NCBI GenBank assembly: GCA_002320665.1
Contig: DCKO01000084.1
Span: 1 to 30,626 of the forward strand
DNA length: 30,626 bases
Direction: 5' to 3'
Source of the DNA: Micavibrio sp. UBA1672
Lineage (GTDB): Bacteria; Pseudomonadota; Alphaproteobacteria; Micavibrionales; Micavibrionaceae
The position numbers and the translations under genes were made by a program. The notes beneath the pieces were generated by a model. It searched no databases. It saw nothing but the letters and a program-made list of their open reading frames with translations, and was not told the DNA's origin. This document shows, piece after piece, positions 7,378 through 15,892 of the stretch (within the stretch, counting starts at the first letter, position 1; each line of letters opens with the position of its first letter).

Positions 7378-10300
7378 TCATGATCCATCACCATTCTTGA
7401 ATTTATCGAGAAACTCCTCAAACAAATCAACTTCCGAGACAATAGAAAGTAAAGTTTCACGATCAGCCAAAGTAGATCTATGCCCCGAGCGGGTAAGGAC
7501 ATCAAACTGGCTCTTATAATTTGTTTTCAGCATCATATCGTAATATTTTTTACGCATATTCGCCAAAGCCACTTTGTCATCCGCCAGATTGAGTGCAATT
7601 GCCCTGTTCATAATCACAGAAGCCTGCCGTGATGTAAGAGTATCGCCGACAATAATTTCATCAGCCTGAATAACTTCATTCAAAGCATAAGCTGCATCAT
7701 CCCAATACCCCTTTTTCCATGCAATATCAGCAATAAGACGACTTACCTCAATCGAAGGCTCCATATCTTCCAGTATAGCCAGAGCACGGTCTCCCTGATC
7801 ATTTTGAGCATATGCCCGCGCCTTCATCAAAGTAATTTCCTTTTCTTTCTGCTCTTTGTTTTTGATTTGTGGCGCTTCTTTGAGAGCTTTCTCTGCCTTA
7901 AGCAAGCTTTCCATCGCATGGTCAGGCTTTTTACCCAAAAGCTGAATTGCCGCCAAACGCATTGCCACTTTTACCTTATTTTCACCTTCCAAACGAAAAT
8001 CAACTTGGTGCTTTAATAAACCGCTCGCCCGATCAAGCAAGTCAGCTTTGACCATTTTTTCCGCCAAGCGCTGAACAACTTCATTACCTTCTTCACCCGG
8101 TGGCGTTAACTCACTAAATCGATCATATAAAGCAATAGCATCAAGAGCCGACAAATCTTCAAGCTCTGTATCTGACAGAAATAAACCGGTAAATTCCTCG
8201 GTCATATTCGCAGCTATACGCTCTCCCAAAGCTGTATTAACAGCCAATGATGAAGCATCCCGCAAAATATTAAGACCTTTGACATAGTTTTGGGCATCAA
8301 AATAAAACTTCCCGAGCCAATATAAAACCTGAGCCTCTAATTGGTCACCGCGCCACGTATAACGTAGGGGTTCCAGAAGATCGATAGCTTGCTTATTATC
8401 AATTTTCCCCTGATCCGATAACAACACCGCCAGAGCCAAACGTGCCTTGGTACTGTAGAGTTGATCAGGGTGATCTTTCAAAGACTCCCACAAAGAAATC
8501 GTATCATCAATAGCGCCGCTTTGCCTATAAGCCTCACCTTGCAAATACTTAACAGCCGCATCCATATGCGATGACAATTTATTCTGACTTAATAGTGATA
8601 GAATTTCTTCGGCCTTGGCCACATTACCATCCCGCAAATTCACCTCTGCAAGAGTTAGCCCCAATCTCGATGATATGTGTTCGGGATAATCATTCAAAAC
8701 ACCATAACTAGCTGGCAAAATCTCTGCAGCCTGCTTCCAGTCACCAAGATCCGCCAGCACAAAAGATTTCCAATATTTTATCTCATCCAGATCTTTCAGA
8801 TCGGGATGCGATAAATCAGACAATGCAATCTCGCTCTTCCAGTTAAAAGCTCGTGCCAGACCTCTAAGCGCCAAGAATTCAGGGCTTTGTTCCAATTCTG
8901 GAAAAACCTGACGCGCAAATTCAAAAAAACCAAGCGCCTCGGGTGCCCGACCATAAGCAAGATGCGTTTTACCCAAAACCATCAAATCTTCAACTTGTTG
9001 AGGCTTTTCTTTTTCCGGCAACGCACCCAATACGTTATTTTTATATCTATTCAATTCCTCAATACTGAATTTTTGCCAAGAGACGAATTGGAAAACAGAT
9101 GGTGGCCTATCTGCCTGATTTGTATTTACATTATTTAAATTAACCAAGCTACCGCGTTCATCAGCACCAACAGCCAAAGACATCATCCCCTCGGGCATAA
9201 CTGAAAGCCCTTTATCACGATAAATTTTTATCCCATCCGCAACTTGTTCAACTTTAAGATCATCAACATTAGGTCGGATAGCCATACCCGCATATGACGT
9301 CAAAACATCAAAATCAACAAAAGAACGGAAAGCACCGGTAAACTGGCTAGAATCATTAACCAGCACAACAAATAAAGGCTTGCCTGATTCATAATCCCGC
9401 AAAGTTTTTATTTCTCTAACCCCTTCTAACGGCCAGATAATATGACCCTTTCGAATATCATTGATATTAGCAGCACCAACTTTAATAGGCTCAACAGGAT
9501 CATCCATTTTAATATCATCTGACAATATCAAACGCCATAAAATGCCGCCGCCATTACCTTTACCATGAAGCCCCTCTGGCAAAGGCATGGTATAAAGCCC
9601 ACCATTACTGAGTTCTATTTTCCTAAAACCGTCAAACATATCCCGCTTGGAGCTATTAATAGTTGGCTTGAGATGAAGACCATCCTGATCCATCACAATC
9701 CACAGTGTTCCTGCGTTTTCAAACATCGCCATGTTCACAGTCGAAGTTGACGTTACGGAGACTACATGTTGATTTTGATCAACCGCATCTTCCAGAAAAC
9801 TATTATGCTGCTCACTCTTTGCATCGAAGATCTGATCAGACACATCTTCCTTGGGGGGTATTCTTTCCTTCTCTAAATTCTCGGGAACAAGTACAAATTC
9901 TGGCGGCACAGCAGGCGCTTTAGCTTCTTTATTATCAGCGTCCTGAGGTACTTCACGTTCTACCTTAGAGGCCACATCTTCCTTAGGTTCTTCTTTTACT
10001 TCTTCCCCTGCGGCCTCCTGCACTTCAGCCTCAGGCATTTCAGGCATTAACTCTGGCAGTGCCTTGGCCACATTGCGATCTTCTGGATTTGTCGGATTAT
10101 ATACATCCAGAAAAACCTTACCTTGCGCATTAAAAGCCCTGACACGGCTTGATTTAGGAATATCAAACAAAATAGAAATTGCGCTTGCTTCGGATAGAGT
10201 AACTCCAAGAATATTTTTCAAGGATTGTGTTTCCTGCTTTAATTCTTCTTCTTTAATTTGAACATCCGACTTAAACGTCAAAAAGACTTTACCCGCATTA

Positions 10301-10464
10301 CTTTCATCAAGTTCATATGCAGAAGGATTACTCCAATTTAGAATTATTCTTGAATATTGCTCACGATCTTTTCCACGCACAGAAAGTGCTTCTTGTGCAT
10401 AGGCTGGCACAAAAAGCATAAACACAGTTATAAAAATGAAAATAAAAGAGGTGCCTCTTTTCAT
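7378..10464 (-). CDS. Large exported TPR-repeat protein of the motor operon
   Basis: The product is 1028 residues. Residues 1-23 form a signal peptide ending VPAYAQ. Residues about 25-125 look like an AMIN-type beta domain (SVRGKDREQYSRIILNWSNP ... KVFLDVYNPTNP), a fold that in other proteins binds peptidoglycan or envelope parts. This assignment is inference. A Glu/Pro/Lys-rich linker fills about 130-220, a second mixed region covers about 235-460, and helical TPR-like repeats run from about 490 to 1005, with alternating segments such as AEILSLLSQ and AYALNEVI. It is the last gene of the operon that runs from fliL, 78 bp after motB. A periplasmic scaffold role for motor or stator is plausible from position. 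Its start codon has only a weak ribosome site. Confidence 0.85.
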   Translation of the reverse strand: MKRGTSFIFIFITVFMLFVPAYAQEALSVRGKDREQYSRIILNWSNPSAYELDESNAGKVFLTFKSDVQIKEEELKQETQSLKNILGVTLSEASAISILFDIPKSSRVRAFNAQGKVFLDVYNPTNPEDRNVAKALPELMPEMPEAEVQEAAGEEVKEEPKEDVASKVEREVPQDADNKEAKAPAVPPEFVLVPENLEKERIPPKEDVSDQIFDAKSEQHNSFLEDAVDQNQHVVSVTSTSTVNMAMFENAGTLWIVMDQDGLHLKPTINSSKRDMFDGFRKIELSNGGLYTMPLPEGLHGKGNGGGILWRLILSDDIKMDDPVEPIKVGAANINDIRKGHIIWPLEGVREIKTLRDYESGKPLFVVLVNDSSQFTGAFRSFVDFDVLTSYAGMAIRPNVDDLKVEQVADGIKIYRDKGLSVMPEGMMSLAVGADERGSLVNLNNVNTNQADRPPSVFQFVSWQKFSIEELNRYKNNVLGALPEKEKPQQVEDLMVLGKTHLAYGRAPEALGFFEFARQVFPELEQSPEFLALRGLARAFNWKSEIALSDLSHPDLKDLDEIKYWKSFVLADLGDWKQAAEILPASYGVLNDYPEHISSRLGLTLAEVNLRDGNVAKAEEILSLLSQNKLSSHMDAAVKYLQGEAYRQSGAIDDTISLWESLKDHPDQLYSTKARLALAVLLSDQGKIDNKQAIDLLEPLRYTWRGDQLEAQVLYWLGKFYFDAQNYVKGLNILRDASSLAVNTALGERIAANMTEEFTGLFLSDTELEDLSALDAIALYDRFSELTPPGEEGNEVVQRLAEKMVKADLLDRASGLLKHQVDFRLEGENKVKVAMRLAAIQLLGKKPDHAMESLLKAEKALKEAPQIKNKEQKEKEITLMKARAYAQNDQGDRALAILEDMEPSIEVSRLIADIAWKKGYWDDAAYALNEVIQADEIIVGDTLTSRQASVIMNRAIALNLADDKVALANMRKKYYDMMLKTNYKSQFDVLTRSGHRSTLADRETLLSIVSEVDLFEEFLDKFKNGDGS

Positions 10465-10542
10465 GATTAAAGCATGCCACAGGCTCGATAAACGGTCCAG
10501 AATTTATACCCGTGATTGGTTTTTTTTACGCTAAAATAATTT

Positions 10543-11307
10543 CTAAAGACCGCTATCTTGCATAATTACAATATCAACACGGCGCGATAGCGCATATCTG
10601 TCACTTTCAGGAATATCCTCCGGCAACTCTGCATAACGACCACTAGCTAGCCCACGTACCGCCATACCCTTACTATATCCGACGTCGTGCAAAGTAGATG
10701 CAACCGAAATAGCCCGCGCCAACGATAATTCCCAGTTTGTTTTATAACCCGAAGCATCTTTGCGTATAGCACTCGGGTCTGTATGCCCAATAATTTCCAC
10801 TCTATTTTTTATACGATCAAGGATACCACCAATCGAAAACAAGGCTTTTTTACCCTCAATCTTGACATCAACAGAACCGGTTTCAAAAAGCAAAGCAGAG
10901 GGCAAAGAAACAATAAGGCGTTTTTTATTACTCTTTACTGTCACACCCTCCAACCTCTCTTTCTTGACTGCTTCCGTAACCAGACTATCCAGATAACTCA
11001 AATCCAAAGCGCGGCTAGTTGGAATTTTATCTATCTCTATAACGTCTTGCGAGCCCATTACATAGGGTTTGCGCTCTGTCTTGTTAAATTGATTACTTAA
11101 GGCTGTTGAAATTTCATTCCATTTATCCTCTTCAGGAACGGACATTGCGTAGAGCAAAACAAAAAATGTTAGCATCAAAGCCATAACATCTGTAAACGTC
11201 ACCAACCATAAAGGAACATGCCCTTCTTGCTTGGCCTTATTATTAACCGGAGACTCAGACATAGCCCCAAAGACAGTATTACTATTTTGTGTGGCATTAT
11301 GTTTCAT
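10543..11307 (-). CDS. motB: Stator protein MotB (OmpA family)
   Basis: MotB couples ion flow to flagellar rotation and anchors the stator to peptidoglycan. The 254-residue protein has a short polar N-terminus, one membrane segment with the conserved ion-binding aspartate D40 in WLVTFTDVMALMLTFFVLL, then a plug/linker region. An OmpA-type peptidoglycan-binding domain fills about 130-250 (VEIIGHTDPS, WELSLARAISVASTL, RRVDIVI). Its start overlaps the stop of the upstream gene by 4 bp (ATGA), so the two are translationally coupled. A ribosome site GAGGTG lies just before. No motA is present in this window, so the partner is encoded elsewhere. Confidence 0.9.
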   Translation of the reverse strand: MKHNATQNSNTVFGAMSESPVNNKAKQEGHVPLWLVTFTDVMALMLTFFVLLYAMSVPEEDKWNEISTALSNQFNKTERKPYVMGSQDVIEIDKIPTSRALDLSYLDSLVTEAVKKERLEGVTVKSNKKRLIVSLPSALLFETGSVDVKIEGKKALFSIGGILDRIKNRVEIIGHTDPSAIRKDASGYKTNWELSLARAISVASTLHDVGYSKGMAVRGLASGRYAELPEDIPESDRYALSRRVDIVIMQDSGL

Positions 11308-12014
11308 AATGGCACCTCACTAGAACTTTCAGATTTTTGTTCATCATTATGCTTTTTTTCTAAAGGACTATAGTGCTCATAGCGCTTAAAATATAAAGAA
11401 ACATATCCTGTCTCACCAAACTGCAACCCTGCACTGATATATTGTTGAGGCATGCCGTAATTTTCTAATCTGGATGCAAAACCTGAAACACGTGTTAAAT
11501 CACTACGCATCCTTGATTGTGTCTCTTCCGAAATAACATCCGGCTGATAAGAAGTCTCCAAAATCATATCCATACGATAAGGTAAATTATTTTCTTCTGC
11601 GCGTAATAAAGTAACTAAGGTTTGTAAAAAAGATTCATCGGCAAGATTGGATAACTTACTATCATCTTTACTCTGCAGTTGCGGCATTTCAATAGCTCGT
11701 TTAAAAGCCAAAACGGGTAATCTTACATGCATAATAGTGCCCAACCTGTTCCGCTTCGCTGTAAAATTAGCAATATGGCCATCAAAAAGCCCCTCAATTT
11801 TGGATAAAGTATCACCTTTACCCAAATTCATCATCATGGTTGGTTCTTCGGAAGGTCCGTGGTCTTCAACAATTTCCTTATTTGAAAAAGCCAGAGAAAG
11901 ACTTTTCATGACAGGCTGTGTTTTCGTTTTTTCGTAGCCTGACACCGCATTCATTACAATAAAGAACGACAACAGCATCAAAAACAACGATAAAGCCAAA
12001 AACTGGTTTGCCAT
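11304..12014 (-). CDS. MotB-like single-pass membrane protein lacking the ion-binding Asp and OmpA domain
   Basis: The 236-residue product has one membrane segment at residues 4-24 (ALSLFLMLLSFFIVMNAVSG) followed by YEKTKTQPVMKSLSLAFS. This layout parallels the downstream MotB, where the membrane segment ends in YAMS and is followed by EISTALSNQF. No Asp is present in the segment. The remaining ~190 residues show no peptidoglycan motif. They contain a mixed alpha/beta domain (HVRLPVLAFKRAIEMPQL, a helix near LVTLLRAEENN, and a final FGETGYVSLYFKRYEHYS). It overlaps motB by 4 bp. I read it as a partner of the MotB protein, perhaps a diverged duplicate. The resemblance is limited to the N-terminus, so common ancestry is inference. 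Confidence 0.75.
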   Translation of the reverse strand: MANQFLALSLFLMLLSFFIVMNAVSGYEKTKTQPVMKSLSLAFSNKEIVEDHGPSEEPTMMMNLGKGDTLSKIEGLFDGHIANFTAKRNRLGTIMHVRLPVLAFKRAIEMPQLQSKDDSKLSNLADESFLQTLVTLLRAEENNLPYRMDMILETSYQPDVISEETQSRMRSDLTRVSGFASRLENYGMPQQYISAGLQFGETGYVSLYFKRYEHYSPLEKKHNDEQKSESSSEVPL

Positions 12015-12123
12015 ATTTTGTCCATAAGAAGCAGTAAAGAAAAATATTACTGCCCTATCTTACACTAAAACAGGCAAAATGAATATGATAACTAGGGAAT
12101 TAATTTAGATGCAGCAGATGAAT

Positions 12124-12729
12124 TTAATCATCAAATTCGGCAAGCAACTTATCAATCTCATCCTGAGAGATAGCATTATCAGGAAGCTGAGGCCCATTAA
12201 GAAGATGATCTTCTCCATCTCCATGTTCCTCGTCGTCATCTTCCATATTCGGCATGCGTTCACTCATTGTCGCGACAAGATTATCAACCTTATCTTCAAT
12301 TTGCTTCAATGTCTTGATCACATTTGTAATACGCTGACCTGTAATATCTTGAAATGAACAAGCCTCATAAATTTTCATCACTTCAGCAATAATTGCATCG
12401 CCATTTTCACCAGATTCGGCTGCTTTTTCCTGTATCGCGTCACAAGCATCCATAATAGAACCAGACGCTTCTGCTGTAGCCACTACCACAGCGTCTAATT
12501 CGTCCGTCGCACCTGGGATATGCTTGCCGTTAATGTCACTGGCTTTCAAGGAACCAACCTGCCTGCGCATTTCATCAATAATAGCCTGCACGTCAAGCAA
12601 CTCCTTGTAGATTGTCTCACGCGAAACCTCCTCGGCCTTACCAACTTTTTCAAGCACAGAATTAATAATACGGGCGACTTTTTCCTTGTTACCTAAGTAA
12701 TTCGTTTTTTCTTCAGCCATCTCAGACAT
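12124..12729 (-). CDS. cheZ: CheZ-like CheY-P phosphatase
   Basis: CheZ dephosphorylates CheY-P and ends the chemotaxis signal at the motor. The 201-residue protein is largely helical and carries the active motif FQDITGQRI at 126-134, equivalent to the D-x-T-G-Q segment of CheZ (D128 and Q132). A very acidic linker (about 160-175) leads to a C-terminal tail SQDEIDKLLAEFDD. In CheZ the C-terminal tail is a tethered CheY-binding peptide. Here it closely resembles the CheY-binding peptide of FliM. The start is set by the ribosome site GGGGAAGG just upstream. It lies 39 bp after cheY, which supports pairing. It is shorter and more diverged than enterobacterial CheZ. Confidence 0.85.
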   Translation of the reverse strand: MSEMAEEKTNYLGNKEKVARIINSVLEKVGKAEEVSRETIYKELLDVQAIIDEMRRQVGSLKASDINGKHIPGATDELDAVVVATAEASGSIMDACDAIQEKAAESGENGDAIIAEVMKIYEACSFQDITGQRITNVIKTLKQIEDKVDNLVATMSERMPNMEDDDEEHGDGEDHLLNGPQLPDNAISQDEIDKLLAEFDD

Positions 12730-12768
12730 TACCTTCCCCTCAAATTAAATAGTAAGACATTCCAAGCT

Positions 12769-13158
12769 CTAAAAATCTCCGATTACAGATGAAATTTTAG
12801 TTTTTAGTGTCTCTGCATTAAATGGCTTAACAATATAGTTATTAACGCCAGCCTTTTTGGCAGCCACAACATTTTCAGTCTTACTTTCTGCCGTCACCAT
12901 GATAAATGGAACATTCTTGTATGACTCACTGGAACCACGAATTTTTTGCAACAATTCATAACCGGTCATCGGTTCCATATTCCAGTCGGATATAACCAAA
13001 CCGTAATTCTTTTGTTGTATTTTTTCCAATGCCATAGAACCGTCAGTTGCCTCATCAATATTTTTGAAACCCAACTGCTTTAACAAATTCTGGATAATAC
13101 GAAGCATCGTTGTGTAATCATCCACAATCAATACGTTCATGTTCATATCTACAGCCAC
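12769..13158 (-). CDS. cheY: Chemotaxis response regulator CheY
   Basis: This is a single-domain receiver of 129 residues. The acidic pocket D13/D14 lies in VLIVDDYTT, the phosphorylated aspartate is D58 in LVISDWNMEP, and the conserved T89 (IMVTAES) and K111 (IVKPFN) are present. CheY-P binds FliM and changes motor rotation. FliM is encoded upstream in the same operon. The start is a GTG at 13158, supported by GAGGAG about 9 nt upstream. An ATG four codons in lacks a suitable site. The next gene encodes the CheZ-like phosphatase. A 214-bp gap separates it from the motE-like gene, with no clear terminator in it. Confidence 0.95.
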   Translation of the reverse strand: MAVDMNMNVLIVDDYTTMLRIIQNLLKQLGFKNIDEATDGSMALEKIQQKNYGLVISDWNMEPMTGYELLQKIRGSSESYKNVPFIMVTAESKTENVVAAKKAGVNNYIVKPFNAETLKTKISSVIGDF

Positions 13159-13372
13159 TTTGAATGTCTCCTCAACTATGAAGTAATATTTGAAAAACGC
13201 AGAAAATTAAGTCTTATGGATTATGCCGAAAAAGCGTTAACAGAACGTTATTATTCCAAAAGAAAAATGAGCTCCCGAAGCCCTTGAATATAATATATGA
13301 TTTCTACATAAAGTAAAGCACCGAGCAATGCACCTCACGCATGACAATGCTCTAACATAAAAAAGAGTAGTA

Positions 13373-14056
13373 TTAACGCATTTCAGGAAGTTTATTCTGC
13401 TCGGCAAGCATAATCGTAATGGTTTTTGCGCGTTCTGGATTCATAGCTGCCATGACTGGCGATAGTTTACGTTCCGACATTCTACTCATAACAGAAACCA
13501 AAACATCCAAATCTAGCGTATCAAAAATCCGCGCAGCATCTTTTGGCTTCATACCCTCGTATATCTTTACAAGACTATTGATTTGCCCTTCTTCTTTTGC
13601 AGACTGCAAATCCAGTAAACCTTCGATTTCCTTTTTCAAAACCTCCAGCTCTTTATATTTAGTCTCAAGCTCCTTTGCCGTTGCCTGTAACATAGCATTC
13701 TTGACCTGCAGGTTTTTTTCCCACTCATCCAGTTTTTTACGCCTTTCGGCAAGCTCCTTATATAGCTCTGTTTTGATATTTGCCAAATTAAAGTCAGAAT
13801 CCGAAGCATCACGCCATTTAGGCGCATTTTTATCACTCTTTTTAACATCAGAAGAAGACTTTGTCTTATCATCCATCTTAGCTTCGTCCATCACTACATC
13901 TTCTTTATGGGCGTCGCCTTCGTCTTCCTTTTTACTTTCTGCATGCGCCACACCCGAGAATTCCGGTACACCAGTCACAACATCAACAAAGCGCACTGCA
14001 AAAGACATAAATGCAACAAGTATCAAAAGCGGTAATATTCTAATTTGGCTAACCAT
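13373..14056 (-). CDS. MotE-like protein with MgtE_N domain
   Basis: The 227-residue product has an N-terminal signal or membrane segment (residues 6-22, possible cleavage after AHA at about 39), a charged low-complexity stretch (40-85), a coiled coil (about 94-150) and a C-terminal MgtE_N-like domain (about 158-220: NSLVKIYEGMKPKDAARIFDTLD and MNPERAKTITIMLAEQ). This arrangement matches MotE-type proteins of alphaproteobacteria. In Sinorhizobium, MotE is a periplasmic chaperone of the motor protein MotC. Its place between the DUF6468 gene and cheY supports a motor role. Exact partner unknown here. Confidence 0.82.
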   Translation of the reverse strand: MVSQIRILPLLILVAFMSFAVRFVDVVTGVPEFSGVAHAESKKEDEGDAHKEDVVMDEAKMDDKTKSSSDVKKSDKNAPKWRDASDSDFNLANIKTELYKELAERRKKLDEWEKNLQVKNAMLQATAKELETKYKELEVLKKEIEGLLDLQSAKEEGQINSLVKIYEGMKPKDAARIFDTLDLDVLVSVMSRMSERKLSPVMAAMNPERAKTITIMLAEQNKLPEMR

Positions 14057-14071
14057 AAATAATTTTTTCTC

Positions 14072-14647
14072 CTACCTGCCCGCGGACTTTCTTTTAGTGC
14101 CTTGCAAAGCCCTGAACAATTCCTTTTCAGCCTCACTTTGCAAATCCTCGGGCATATCATCCGAAAACTCTCTATGCTCTTCAATCTCCTGATGCGAGGC
14201 CACCTCCTCTTTGGCTGGCTCCGCATATTTATCCTGTATCATAAATGAAGGTAAATCGGAATCATCTGGTATAATATCGCCCTGCTCTTCCTGCGGAGTA
14301 TCACCTCTTAAAATTTTTCTATTTTCAGAAGCAAGTTTTTCCAAGCGCTCAGCCATAGTTTCACTAACCTGATTAATATCCTTAAGTTCCGTAGATAGAG
14401 ATTTAGCCTGACGCACCAAACCATTCAAAGTTGCCGCTTCTTCTGCACTCACTTCTTTAAGATCACGAATTGACTGCTCGGCTTGATTAATACTCGTTAC
14501 CAATTTTGTTATGACTTCATCAAACTGATTTCTGTTCCGGCGAAACTCGTTAAGGCTGTTGGTCAAACGAAAGGCATAAAATATCATTACCGCCAGAAAA
14601 ATTAAAATTAAAACATCAAGGCCATAACTCAGTAACTCGAGGTTCAT
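14072..14647 (-). CDS. DUF6468 protein, flagellar operon
   Basis: The 191-residue product starts with one membrane segment (about 5-26, DVLILIFLAVMIFYAFRL), then FRRNRNQFDEVITKLVTSIN and a long helical, coiled-coil-prone region to about residue 95. This is the profile of DUF6468 proteins found beside fliM in alphaproteobacteria. The C-terminal half is acidic and low in complexity, ending in a short basic tail GTKRKSAGR. The start overlaps the fliM stop by 4 bp, so translation is coupled. Function is not established. A structural accessory to the C-ring or motor is inferred from position only. Confidence 0.8.
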   Translation of the reverse strand: MNLELLSYGLDVLILIFLAVMIFYAFRLTNSLNEFRRNRNQFDEVITKLVTSINQAEQSIRDLKEVSAEEAATLNGLVRQAKSLSTELKDINQVSETMAERLEKLASENRKILRGDTPQEEQGDIIPDDSDLPSFMIQDKYAEPAKEEVASHQEIEEHREFSDDMPEDLQSEAEKELFRALQGTKRKSAGR

Positions 14648-15771
14648 TGTTTATCATCCTCTTTGGGCTCCAGATAATCCTCTATCTTCACCGCAATATA
14701 GCCTTGCTTCTGCCCGACTGGTCCTAAAAACATGGGAAAATGACCACAACGCAATTCTAATTGATCACTGGTCAAAGTATTAAACATAACCTGATCCCCG
14801 ACCTTCCAATTTAGCATCTCTCCCAATGGCAAGGTTTGTTCACCCAACACAGCTTGCAACTGGACATCGGTTTTATACAGCTCTTGTGTCAAGTGACTTT
14901 CCCAAATCGAGTCACGACCAAATTTTTCACCCATGAACATCTGCAAGAGCAATTCCCGAATAGGCTCAAGCGTCGCATAAGGAATAAGAATTTCCATACG
15001 GCCACCACGCTCCCCCATATCCACACGAAGTCGCGCAAGCACACAAGCATTACCAGTTTGCGTAATCGTAGCAAAACGTGGATTAGTCTCCAAGCGATCC
15101 AGATTAAAGCTAACAGGTGAAAGAGGGTCAAAAGCGGATGATAAATCACCCAAACTTACATGGATCAAACGCTCGACCAACTTACTTTCAATCGTGGTAT
15201 AAGGCCGCCCCTCAACACGAATAGAAGCTGCGCCGCGTCGTCCGCCCAAAAGTACATCAACAATAGAATAAATCAGGGCACTATCTGTGACCATCAAACC
15301 GTTATCATCCCATTCTTCTGCCTTGAACACAGAGATCATAGCCGGCAAGGGAATAGAATTCATATAATCACCAAAACGAACCGTAGACACCTGATCAAGA
15401 CTAACCTCGACATTATCACTCGTCAAATTACGCAAAGATGTAGACATCAACCGGACCAAGCGGTCAAAAACAATATCCAACATCGGCAGGCGCTCATAAT
15501 TGACCATCGCCGAATTAATAAGCGCCATAACGCCAGAAGCTTCGCCATCACCATCATCTTCATCAAAACCAAGAAGACTATCAATCTCATCCTGATTCAG
15601 GATACGGGTATTACCCTCATCATCCTCTTCAGTCTCAACAGCCTCATCATCCATAGCGACATCTCCGCTGCCTCCTGCTTCTCCGTCACCATCATCAGCC
15701 ATAGCAGCCCATTCATCCATCATGGCCTGCTCTTCTGCGCTCATCTGGGAGATTTCATCATCATCACTCAT
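14644..15771 (-). CDS. fliM: Flagellar motor switch protein FliM
   Basis: FliM forms the C-ring with FliG and FliN and receives CheY-P. The 375-residue protein has the CheY-binding peptide LNQDEIDSLLGF at about 58-69, unusually far from the N-terminus. Ahead of it is an acidic extension (residues 1-57, repeats of Asp and Glu). The middle CheC-like domain (about 80-275) includes NYERLPMLDIVFDRLVRLMS and the conserved LLGGRRG, and the C-terminal SpoA domain (about 285-368) includes GDQVMFNT and GQKQGYIAVKI. GAGGAA before the ATG at 15771 supports the start. It lies 121 bp after fliL and overlaps the DUF6468 gene. fliN is not in the window. Confidence 0.96.
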   Translation of the reverse strand: MSDDDEISQMSAEEQAMMDEWAAMADDGDGEAGGSGDVAMDDEAVETEEDDEGNTRILNQDEIDSLLGFDEDDGDGEASGVMALINSAMVNYERLPMLDIVFDRLVRLMSTSLRNLTSDNVEVSLDQVSTVRFGDYMNSIPLPAMISVFKAEEWDDNGLMVTDSALIYSIVDVLLGGRRGAASIRVEGRPYTTIESKLVERLIHVSLGDLSSAFDPLSPVSFNLDRLETNPRFATITQTGNACVLARLRVDMGERGGRMEILIPYATLEPIRELLLQMFMGEKFGRDSIWESHLTQELYKTDVQLQAVLGEQTLPLGEMLNWKVGDQVMFNTLTSDQLELRCGHFPMFLGPVGQKQGYIAVKIEDYLEPKEDDKQ

Positions 15772-15892
15772 TCAAGTATTTCCTCAACAAGACTTCAAAT
15801 CTATTTACATACATTACGCAAGAACCATGCCGTTTGGTTTTATGTACGATCAGGATAATAAAAACGTTTATGCGCTTATGGTATCATATTTT

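Noticed and set aside
13159..13372. A small gene or terminator in the cheY-motE gap
   Set aside because: Only a weak GAGCA/TGCTC pairing is visible, with no open frame carrying a ribosome site and no stem followed by a T run. The operon probably reads through.
13419..14192. Long open frame (257 codons) on the plus strand
   Set aside because: It is antisense to the motE-like gene and part of the DUF6468 gene. Its product is Ser-rich with no family signature, and it reflects codon bias of the real genes.
15160..15858. Plus-strand open frame of 232 codons over the fliM 5' half
   Set aside because: It is antisense to the fliM coding sequence. The His/Ile/Arg-rich translation is typical of a shadow frame and has no ribosome site.
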